A stretch of 64,000 bases of DNA from assembly GCA_001643675.2 (NCBI GenBank), contig LSRY02000002.1:533501-597500 (forward strand), in the 5' to 3' direction. The number at the start of each line of letters is the position of its first letter. Positions within the stretch are counted from its first letter, which is position 1. Shown one piece after another: positions 53,184 to 62,464 of the stretch. The position numbers and the translations under genes were made by a program. Below the pieces are notes generated by a model. That model had not been told where the DNA came from. It saw only the letters and a program-made list of their open reading frames with translations, and did not search any database. This DNA is from Monocercomonoides exilis (Eukaryota; Preaxostyla; Oxymonadida; Polymastigidae).

Positions 53184-54485
53184 TTATGCTTTTACGGTTT
53201 TCTTTGGTGCTGGCTTGCTTGCAGCAACTGCTTTTGGTGCTTTCTTTGCGACTTTCTTTGGAACATTCTTTGGTCCCTTCTTTGCTCCTTTCTTCTCAAC
53301 TTTCTTTTCAACTTTCTTCTGAACTTTCTTTTGGTCTTTCTTAGCATCCTTCTTTGCATCCTTCTTCTTAGCTTCCTTTGCTGCCTTCTTTGCTTTCCTC
53401 TCAGCTCTCTTTTGTTCTTTCTTGCTCAACTTCTTTGGTCCCTTCTTTGCTGCAACTTTCTCGAGGATCTTCTTTCTGTAAGCCTTTCTTGCTTTCTTTG
53501 CAGCTTTTTCAGCTTGTCTCTTTGCCTTCTTTTCAGCAAATCTCTTGGCTGCTTCTGGATCTTTTTTAATCATCTCGGCTTTCTTGATTTGAATCAATGC
53601 ATCTCTGACTTTGTTCATTCCCTTTCTTCTGTATTTGCGAAGTTGAATTGCGTGCATCTTGATTGCCTTTTGCTTGCGGTAGTAATATGCTTTTGATTTT
53701 GCGAGACGTTCTTTCTCCAATTTTGAGATGATACCAGCATATTTCCATCCAACTTGGGAAGCAAGATCACCCAGACGTGTGTATTTTGACTCAGCTTTTA
53801 AGTTAAGAACGCGAAGTGCATCTGGAATAACCATTCTCTTCACTTTCTGGTATTTTGGTGGAACACCATCAAATACCTTCAAGCGCTTGAGGGCTTCCTG
53901 TCCACGAGTGGATTTGTGAGGAAGCATACCTCTGACGGCTTTATAGATCATCATGGAAGGTGCGCGATAGTGAACATGACCTCGAGCGGGGTTGTGTCTC
54001 ATGGTTTTGTGCAGATATTGCATGAAGAGGACTTTATGATGCAGAAGATGATTTGGTCAAATATTTATAAAAGAATAATAAAAGAAAAATGAATTGCATA
54101 CTCTTATTACGGAAAACTATCCCATCAAAAAAAGATATGAAATGTTAAATGATGGATATGAAATCCAACATATACATAGTGAAAATTGATTATGCAAATG
54201 GATAATGAAAAAAATTGATTCAAACATGATCCAGAAACGTTAGCCTCTTCACAACGAACCAAAACGATGTGTTGCCCCTTTAACAGTTGCTTTGCAACAA
54301 CTGAAGCGAGCCTCCCCTTTAAATGTCTGAAAATATGATCAAAGTTATTGATAATAATTCATTCAATCGCAGAAATCACAAATTGAAAGAATATAGACAA
54401 GCAAAATAGTGTCGAAAAAAATAAAAATAATCTTATCAGCATAAAACAAAACATGCCCTTTGCAATCTACAACGATAGTTCTCAT
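53184..54485 (-). CDS. RPL13A: 60S ribosomal protein L13a (uL13) with Lys-rich tail
   Basis: Four exons (54457-54485, 54226-54326, 54102-54116, 53184-54031) encode 330 residues; human L13a has 203. The order of motifs follows the family: [84 protein letters not shown] and [13 protein letters not shown]. Exon 3 is only 15 nt and supplies FFRNK of the conserved SGNFYRNK motif. Intron 1 has a GC-AG boundary (donor gcatgt), required to restore GHLKGRLA without a gap. The C-terminus carries an Ala/Lys-rich extension of roughly 130 residues (KKxAKK-type repeats) not present in animal or yeast L13a. It is part of the large ribosomal subunit. It ends with TAA. Confidence 0.92.
54102..54116 (-). other. 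RPL13A: 15-nt microexon of RPL13A
   Basis: The microexon is flanked by acceptor gggatag and donor gtatgc. Skipping it would delete five residues (FFRNK) inside a universally conserved motif; including it gives a gap-free alignment with human L13a ([17 protein letters not shown] against SGNFYRNKLKYLAFLRK). The neighbouring introns are 109 and 70 nt. Confidence 0.85.
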
Positions 54486-54801
54486 TTTTACTCACGGCGA
54501 GATCAAGACTCGACTCAAAGACGGATATATCGAGATCTTTTTATACCATAATTCGATTACTGAAAAAAACGTGAAAAATTATATAATCAATTAATCATTT
54601 CTTTGCTTTCAAATATTAATAAATACTCAATGAGAAGTAATTTTTCAATTTGTTTTGCCGCTTTAAATTGAGGCATTATCTTTTGAAAAAATGTTAGACA
54701 AAGTTGAACTTTTCCTTCCTAATTTCATTAGTGCACAAAAATGCAATATAAATTAACAAATATTAAATACACTTGCGGAATATGCATATGTATTTATTTC
54801 A
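54486..54801. other. AT-rich spacer
   Basis: Between the RPL13A start and the delta-tubulin stop, both genes on the minus strand. AT-rich. Presumably holds the RPL13A promoter; no motif recognised. Confidence 0.5.
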
Positions 54802-56702
54802 TCAAGTTTTTGCTCCTGATGTATGTGAAAGTGAATCATAATTCTCAATGATTTGCTCAACCTCACACAAACAGTCTTCAAAGTGATCTTTTCCAATGCC
54901 AAATTTTTCATAGTGATTCAGATGTGCGCCGATCGAGCTCATAACCAGTGCATTCTGCATCATCGTCTTCAGCGGCGAGAGGATGGCCTGTGAATTCGAG
55001 AGGACAGCGCTGTATGTTGGGAGGCTCCGGAAGGAGACCGAAGAGATCCACACATTCAGCCCTTGGATTGCCCAGGAAGGGAGCAGGCTCGGCTCATTGA
55101 ACCGCTCAATGCACTTGACTGTGTCCTTCGCATTGGTCGCGACTTGGAACTGGGTGCCCCGCATGAAGAGATCGTTCGAGAGCGAAATGCAAGGGGGTGC
55201 TGTTGAAAGAGGCAGATTTTATATGTTGTGCGGGAGATGTTGGTTAAAATAAAAATGAAATTAAAATAATTTTTGGAAAAAGAATTTTTTTGGAGAAAAT
55301 TCAGAAAATGATACAATTAAAAAAAAAAGAAAAGGAGAGAGAGAGAAGGGAACAAACCTATTGCAGACGAAACAGTTCTCACTCGATCTTCCGTCTGGGC
55401 ATTCAGCGCAACCATTTCAAAAAGGCGGCGGAGAAGAGAAGGCCAAGTGTCTTCTGTGTGCTTAAGCGCCTTCGCAGTGACATGAGGAACCGACTTGAAC
55501 GATAGCAGCTTAAAGCCCGGGTGTCCGGTGACTTGCGAGATGAGAGAAGAGGCAGACGAGCAGAGAGATGCTTTCCCCAGAAAGGAGAGCTCGAATGACG
55601 TGAGGGTTGTTGAAGTGCTGGCGGGTGATGTGGAAGAAGAAGAAGACGAAGAAGAAGGTGAAGCTGAAGAAGAAGAAGTTTGTGTTGGAAGGCTTAGAAG
55701 TGGAGCTGGAGAAAAGAGATTTAATGAGCCCTGTGGCCACAGCCCTTCTCGCGATGAAGAAGAAGCAAGAAGAGTTGGGATGCTTGACAATGAAGAAAGG
55801 GGAACAGGGCAGCTTGGGAGAAAAGCGCCAGCTATGTTCTCCGCAATGACTGTATTCATATCATTGAAAGAAGGCTCTTTTATTCCCAGCAATCGTGTGC
55901 ATGTGTTCCGAAGGACTTCATTTTCACTCACTATAATTGCATTGCTCACTTGATTCAGATGAGCAAGTGACAAAACTCCGTTGTAATTCTGAACCACAAC
56001 ATCTCCAGTTAAAAACGGCCAGGCTACCTGGTTTATAATAAGTGATGAAGGATATTCATCTCTTAAAATTTCCGTTAAACGAGTTCCTTTCAATAATTTT
56101 CATTTGATATTTAAAAACAAATAAAATCCAAAACCTACTCCTGAACCTGTTCCACCAGCAAGCGAATGAAGCATTAAAAAACCTTCAAAATTTGAGCATC
56201 TTTCAACTTCTTTTCGCGCCATTTCCAGAACTACTTCGTGCATAGTTTTGCTTAATCTCTGATAACTGTTAAATGTTTTAACAGAAAGTTTATTATGAAT
56301 AAGTGAATTTCAAAAAAAAATGAACATACCCAAAGGCCCAATTGTTTCCAGCACCACTTTCTCTTACAAATACATTTTTTGGATCATATTTCCATGTTGC
56401 AGATCGAGATGCTTCTTCAAGAGAACGAAGAACAACTTTATCTTCCATATCTACGAGAATGCAACGTGCTTCTGTTGGTTTTGGAAAATATCGTAGGATT
56501 TTGTTTTATGCAATCAAGCAATATAGAAATAAAATTTTTTCTCATGATATTTGCTCAAACTCTTTTTCTTTTCTTCATTTTCTTGAAAAAACAATTCTGA
56601 TGTATGTGGATCGTAATTAGCGTATTCTGTTGATAATATATCAAATAGTCGTGTTCCCATTTGATTTCCGTACTGCCCTAATTGAATTGTGAGAAGAGAC
56701 AT
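54802..56702 (-). CDS. TUBD1: Delta-tubulin
   Basis: Five exons (56561-56702, 56330-56471, 56135-56265, 55358-56086, 54802-55199) encode 513 residues; human delta-tubulin has 453. It starts MSLLTIQLGQYGNQMG, has the tubulin signature GGTGSGVG (about 132-139), SGAGNNWAFG, and delta-type WPFLTGDVVVQNYNGVLSLAHL-like residues. These match human [22 protein letters not shown] far better than alpha, beta or gamma tubulin. A Ser/Pro-rich insert (about residues 235-305) explains the extra length. In other eukaryotes the protein is needed for triplet microtubules of basal bodies, which fits a flagellate. It is head to head with MED7, with only 70 bp between start codons. Confidence 0.9.
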
Positions 56703-56772
56703 CTTGTTCAATCAATAATTTCAATCATTTTAGATCGCATGGCCCGCAATTAATTTTAGTCAGTTTTTCTTT

Positions 56773-57572
56773 ATGTCTGGACTATCTGAAACAGTCTCAT
56801 CATATCCTCCACCCCCACCATGGGCTTCTTTATATGATGAATCTAATCCCACTCCACCACCTCCACCTCCTCCCCCAAGTCATGGTGAAACTTACAAATC
56901 ATTTGGAATACTTCTTACGGTTTGATAAAGAATAAGTAACTTTTTGTTTAAAGTGTTTTCCATATAAAAAGACTGTTAGTCAACTTCCGTCGTTTGCAGA
57001 TACAGGAAAACAGGAACTATTCAAAAGCCAACAATTTAAAGGTTTGTGCTTGAAGTTATTCATTTTCTCACATAGATTCTTCAATTTCAGACATTCCTGG
57101 AGAATTAAAGAGGCTAAATAAACTTCTGTTAGCTCTTTTTTATCAGCTTCTCGAATCATATAACAAGCCTCCTGAAGTTGTTTGTCTTTTTTATAATTTG
57201 ATTATTTCATTATTATATTTCATTTGGCAGTCTGGAAAACTAATTGATCAATGTGAATTGGTTTTTTTGAATCTTCATTATCTCCTCAATGAATGTAGAG
57301 AGACTCAGGTTTGTAAAAAGCACAATTTGAAATAGACTGTTTATTCATTTTTGAATTAACTAAATGCAATAGGCTCGAGAAGATCTGATATTAACACTTC
57401 GGAAGCAATTATTTTATCGAAAACAAGTAATAGAAAGACTTAGGACGTGTGAGCTCGTTTTATTCTGTCAATTTTATTAGTTATTTTCAGGAAACTATCG
57501 GCAGCTCAAGAGTCGTTAAAGGCATTAGAAAAATTTTCAAAAGTGGGAGCAGAACTATCTGGTACTCAATAA
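56773..57572 (+). CDS. MED7: Mediator complex subunit 7
   Basis: Six small exons (56773-56919, 56972-57041, 57091-57176, 57231-57308, 57373-57446, 57491-57572) give 178 residues. Each exon is too short to stand out alone. The protein starts with the Med7-type Pro-rich N-terminus (SYPPPPPWASLYDES, then a Pro run and FGI), followed by ELKRLNKLLLALFYQLLES, VFLNLHYLLNECRETQARED and LRKQLFYRKQVIERL. These match the family pattern ELKxLNxSLLxNFLELL, LFxNxHHLINxYRPHQARExL. It is a subunit of the Mediator middle module, acting with RNA polymerase II in the nucleus. The five introns are 43-64 nt with donors gtttga, gtttgt, gttgtt, gtttgt and gtgtga. Confidence 0.88.
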
Positions 57573-57843
57573 ATATTAAATCATGTTTTATAAATTGCAT
57601 TTCATTAATTTAGCATTTCATCATTTCACTTTTAACGAAAATCTTACAACTTTACAAAAAATAAAATACATTTCAATGAATTGCACTTTGTATCAACAAT
57701 GTTTTTTAATTAAAATTATCTATTTTTTATAAAACAATGACAACAAATAAAATTTCAACTTTGAAAGGGAAAGAAAAAACAATGAATGATGATGTGGATG
57801 AAATGAAAAACTGGAAGTGTATAAATCGAATTTAGTTTAATGT

Positions 57844-60294
57844 TCACAATTCTGCGTCTGGATGAATTGTATCGTCGAGGAGATGATTGTGATCCCCTTC
57901 TCTCTGCTCTTCGCCTCCAAAATCATCTCGATCTTTCATTTCCCCGTCTTGGCCCATGTCTCCTTCTGCTCCATCCATCATTGGCTCCTCTGGAATTGGA
58001 ATGATCTCTTCAATGTGCTCTTTTGCCCCAGCCGCATTGAATTCACGCTGATCGTAGTTGTAGAAACGGATGCAATTTGTCATCATTCCCACAATTGTGT
58101 CTCCGGATCGGCATCGAATCTGTTTAAATGATTGAAAAAATGGTTAAAAAAAGTAAAAAATAGATGTGAGCATTCATCAAGTCGCACGATTGTAAAAGCA
58201 TTATCATTGAGCAATATCATAAAAATCTTTTGTTTAAAAAAGGATAAGTTGAATACCAAATCATTTGCAGTTATTTTACCAGGTTCTGCTGGTCTTGCAA
58301 GATCAAACACCTCGTCCTTGATATCTTCTGGGATGTATGTCAGCCCCACTCCGCATTCAGGCAGCTGATTAACCATGTCCTTTGAATGTTAGCAAATGAA
58401 GATTTGCAATAATTAGTATGATGCAATAAGTGGAAAATATATATATTATGTTTTTGGAAATAATCAATCCCAAAACGAATGTTTTGTTGATAAATGTTTT
58501 GAAACAATTAAAGATAAGCACACCCTTACGAAATACATCACTTCATAAGCTGTTAAATAACCACGTTTTTGAAAGTCAAACAATTTGAAGTATAATCGAA
58601 GAGCCTATCAATAAGTAAATAATAATAAGAATAATTCAAGTTGTAATAGATGGATTCAAATAGTGAATTGCAAGGCACAATTACCAAAATTACCACAATT
58701 AATGAAAATCAATAGAATTTGCACACCTCAGGAGTAGATTTGTACCGAATCATCAAGATGAAAGTAAGATAACTCTTAAAATCTAATTTTCCTTGAAAAG
58801 TGTGAAACTCTTGGAAAACTCGGCTTATAAATACAGGAGCATAAGAGTTTCTCGCGTATCTTTTTAATTCATCCAAGCTTAGCAATCCGTCTCCATCAAT
58901 GTCAAGATTCAAATAATTCTCTGTTTTGCGTAATAAAGCAACAAATCAATAATCAGAATATAATGTACAATAAAAGAGGAAGGAAGAAAGAAAGAAAAGA
59001 AGTGTATCATAAAGGTATAGATTAATAATGATGTATTATTATGTTGATGAGAATTAAATGAATATAATGCAAATTTAGAAATGATAGAATTGCTTCAAAG
59101 CACACCATAAATTCGATGGAAATTAACTGGTGAGAACCAATTTGTAACAAGATCCTCTTCGCTGATTTCAGCTTCTTGCATAGACAACATTTCCGATAAT
59201 ATTGGAGATGCCAAAATTGAACTAATAGAAATTTGTTCTGTTTTTGAAACATGAAACGATACAAAAGCATTTTTGTGAGTGTTTTAAAGAATAGTAATAA
59301 TTAATAAATATAAATAAATTTGAATGTTACATTCAATTTCACTCTTCTGTTCTTTCTTTTTGAAATTTTTTTGCATACGAGTTCTCATTGGATCCAAAAA
59401 GAAAAAGAATTTGCGCGTGCCAAGAACACTGTAATACTGAATAACAGATTCATCCACTCGTTGTAATTGTGGAAATGATTTAGCCATTTCTGTAATGTAT
59501 TCGTCCATGTTCTAAATTAATAAAAATTGCATGTATTATTGAGAATATTTGATTTATTATTTATCAAATTTCACAAACTGTCTCAGTTAGTACGCCTGTT
59601 CCTGTAGTATCAAAAACGCTAATCGTAATTTTAGCTCTGAAAAAAGAAGCTAAAAAAAAAAAAAACATCAATTGGACAGTTCTTTTAAAATTGTTAAAGA
59701 CAACACACTTTTCCGAACGCAAAATTGAAAAAATGTGAGAATGCTGATTCTTCCGTATTCATCTTTCTCGAGTTTTAAAAACAATGACGGTGTAAAATAA
59801 GTTTGAATTTTTGGAGGCATTCGATTTCTAACTTCTAAATACTCGTCATAATTAATCTTTTAAAAAAAATATTATTTGAATAGAATAAATAAAAATATTC
59901 AAACTCTTCCATTTGATTCTTCGTTTTTTCCTGCTTGCTCAATTAGTGAGGTCCATAATTCAGCAAGTTCAGTTGTTGTCAAAATCGTTTTTAACTTTGC
60001 ATTTAAAAAATTTGCTTTTGCCTAATTTTAAAAATAAAACAGCCAAAACAAAAAAAATAATCAAAACTTATGGAAGGCTAAATTGCAAAATACCTCTTGT
60101 TTCACTTCTTCCTCGAGTTTCGTTCTTGTTTCTTGTTTAACTTTCAATCGAGGAATATAACGAAAAGATTTATGTACTTCTTTCTTTGATTGCTTTCGTG
60201 TGAATAAGTTGTCTAGAAGTAATCCACAATCAACTTTCTTTTTTGTTTGTTGCGATTCAAAAGTTGATTGAGCTTCATTCTGTAATAAAGACAT
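57844..60294 (-). CDS. PPP2R3C: PP2A B''-type regulatory subunit, PPP2R3C/TON2 orthologue
   Basis: Ten exons (60094-60294, 59905-60021, 59707-59856, 59579-59650, 59379-59511, 59106-59237, 58727-58920, 58524-58604, 58257-58379, 57844-58119) give 492 residues; human PPP2R3C has 453. Similarity is continuous: YGRISILTFFQFCVRK, VFDTTGTGVL, FPQLQRVDES..TRKFFFFLDPMRT, TNWFSPVNFHRIYENYLNLD, an EF-hand DIDGDGLLSLDEL (about 276-288), RVFQEFHTFQGKLDFKSYL, DIKDEVFDLARPAEPGKIT and RSGDTIVGMM. The acidic tail is divergent. Animal and plant orthologues (G5PR; TON2/FASS) target PP2A to centrosomes or cortical microtubule arrays. Tail to tail with MED7, with about 270 bp between. Confidence 0.88.
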
Positions 60295-60406
60295 TTAATT
60301 TTTAATTAATGATCAAAATGTTTACATAATATTGTTTGAAATTCTACGAAATTTGCATTTCTCTTTATTTTTTTCTATATATTGTGGAATTTAAATTGTT
60401 ACTTCC

Positions 60407-61501
60407 ATGATTGAATCTTTACATAATCATACAACAACTAGCGATGGAGTATTGACTCACATGCAATTTCTTGAAGCTGCACAAAAAAATGGTTTTTCTG
60501 TTGTTGGCTTTACTGATCACGATTCTCTTCCGTCTACGGATATCGTTTCTGAATTAAATACGGAATATTGGAAAAAGGATTTTCCAGTGAAATATGTGTG
60601 GGGTATTGAAATAACTGCTCGTCCACCGATTGAATTGGGAATAACTCCGTCAAATTTTCACATTGTTGGTTTATTTGTTGATCCTCTCGATGAACAGCTT
60701 CAACAATATTGTAAAGTTGCAAAAGAGCGCCGTATTCAACGAATGCAGTTTTTGGTAAAAAAACTTGTCAGCTTTGGTTTCAATATAACTGAAGAAGATT
60801 GTTTAAAAGCAAGCGGAGGGGGAAATGTTGGACGTCCACATACAATAAAAGCATTAAAAATGCATCCAGAAAATGAAGAGGTTATGAAGCAAATTGTTAA
60901 GAGATTTGAAAAGGAGCGAGAAACAGATGAGTCATTGAGAGAAAGATTTCCTGACATAGATGCCAAATCTCTTTGGGACAAAGCATATCCGCTTTTTCTT
61001 TCAAGAGATGGATGGACAAAAGGAATGGCATCTGATATACCAATTACAGATCTTAGAGAATGTTGTAAAGTCATTCACGATGCTGGAGGAATTGCTTTGT
61101 TGGGACATTATTTTTCCATCTCCAAAAGCGTGAGTCTTGAAATGATTGAACAATGGCTAAAAGAAGGTTTATTGGATGGCGCAGAAACAATTTATGATTT
61201 GGGGTATCCTCCTTCGCAAATTCCAGATACTTCTTCTTCTTCTTCTTCTTCAACAAAAGAACTTCCAGAATATGAAGAAGTTGTTAAAAAAAGGATCTTT
61301 GAACGAGACCAGTTAAAAAGTCTTTGTCAGAGATTAAATAAGTTGTGGTGGGTTGGAGGTGGAGACATACACACTCTGGAAGGAATGAGTGCATATGTGA
61401 ATTCACCACTTGCGAAGCAAACAATCGGAATGACAGATACTCTATTAAAAGAACTTCATAGTTTGGTTGATGTTAGCAAAACAACATCTTTCATTACTTG
61501 A
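60407..61501 (+). CDS. PHP-domain metal-dependent phosphoesterase
   Basis: An intronless gene of 364 residues. PHP metal-site motifs are intact and in order: LHNHTTTSDG (5-14), GFTDHDSLPS (34-43), WGIEIT (65-70), NFHIVGLF (about 84-91), VGRPHTIKAL (about 141-150), ALLGHY (about 235-240) and GGGDIH (about 316-321). The family includes bacterial phosphoesterases and nucleases acting on nucleotides or small phosphates (for example RNase AM/YciV); the substrate cannot be read from the sequence. Compared with those, the segment 150-225 is longer and Glu/Lys-rich, and there is a short Ser run (about 279-285). The bacterial-like architecture and absence of introns suggest lateral transfer (inference). 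It is divergent from PPP2R3C, with about 110 bp between start codons. Confidence 0.85.
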   Translation: MIESLHNHTTTSDGVLTHMQFLEAAQKNGFSVVGFTDHDSLPSTDIVSELNTEYWKKDFPVKYVWGIEITARPPIELGITPSNFHIVGLFVDPLDEQLQQYCKVAKERRIQRMQFLVKKLVSFGFNITEEDCLKASGGGNVGRPHTIKALKMHPENEEVMKQIVKRFEKERETDESLRERFPDIDAKSLWDKAYPLFLSRDGWTKGMASDIPITDLRECCKVIHDAGGIALLGHYFSISKSVSLEMIEQWLKEGLLDGAETIYDLGYPPSQIPDTSSSSSSSTKELPEYEEVVKKRIFERDQLKSLCQRLNKLWWVGGGDIHTLEGMSAYVNSPLAKQTIGMTDTLLKELHSLVDVSKTTSFIT

Positions 61502-62464
61502 TGAAGACATCTTTTGCTAACTTATAAAAAATATGTAGACAATCATAATTTTTCATTGAGATACATATTACAAATAGAGTTAACAATTTATTGAGAATCT
61601 TTTTCCAATGTGCAGCTTTTGCAACATTTATTGAAAATTGTATAGCAATGTAAAAAATATGCACTGTCTAGAAATGTTGGCACTTTTCGTTGTTTTGATC
61701 GCTTTTTTATCATTTGTTGTTTCTCGTTTTCATAATATTATTTTTTATTTCATTTTTTCCATTTATTTTGATGCTTTTCGGAAATTACTGCACAAATTTA
61801 ATAAAACTCTTCCTTTTCAAGCAGTACAATATTTTTTCAAAAGAAATTCATTCGTTTTTCACATTTATACAAGTACAATTGAAATTTTTCATCTGGTTAA
61901 AAAGTAAATTAATTTTTTGAAGAAATTATGTATTAAAAATGTTTTTGAAAAGGATTTTTGAAGCAATCGTGTTGGATATTTTTAAAAGAGTATAAATAAA
62001 TTTTAAAAAAGATAAAGGATTGTAAATGAAAAACGAAAACAAAGAAATAAATAGACAATTATGAAAGCGCGCCTCAAATTGGTTTTCACTCAAAAAAAAA
62101 TCAATTCTTTTCTGAATTGAAAATAAATCCTATTGTTTCTCAAAAAAGACAAAACATTATGATTATTATTAAGCAGCTAAACAGGAACTTAAAATAAAAC
62201 GAAAAAAAGATAATGGATAGTTATTTTAACAAGCATTTGTAATATGAATTATAAAAGAAACGAAATAACTCTTTGAAAAGAGAAGAGGAGTACAAAATAT
62301 TCAATTTCTACATACACAAATCTCTATAAAAAGCAAAAGAAATAAGAAAAAGAAAAAGAAAAAGAAAAAGAAAATAAATTCTCGTTACTAAAATACTTTA
62401 ACTCAAATAAATTGATTATTAATTTTAAATATATCTTTGAAATAAACAGAAATGCAAGTGCTCT
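61502..62464. other. AT-rich convergent spacer
   Basis: Tail-to-tail region between the PHP gene (+) and the truncated membrane gene (-). It contains a (GAAAAA)n microsatellite near 62346-62374. Small open frames around 61638-61920 are Phe/Ile-rich as expected from AT-rich DNA and are not supported as genes. Confidence 0.55.
62346..62374. repeat. (GAAAAA)n microsatellite
   Basis: About five head-to-tail copies of gaaaaa, the last slightly altered, about 90 bp beyond the stop of the truncated membrane protein gene. Confidence 0.8.

Noticed and set aside
61638-61920. Two overlapping short hydrophobic frames after the PHP gene
   Set aside because: Phe/Ile/Leu-rich composition is what AT-rich DNA gives by chance; no start context, no similarity, and they overlap each other.
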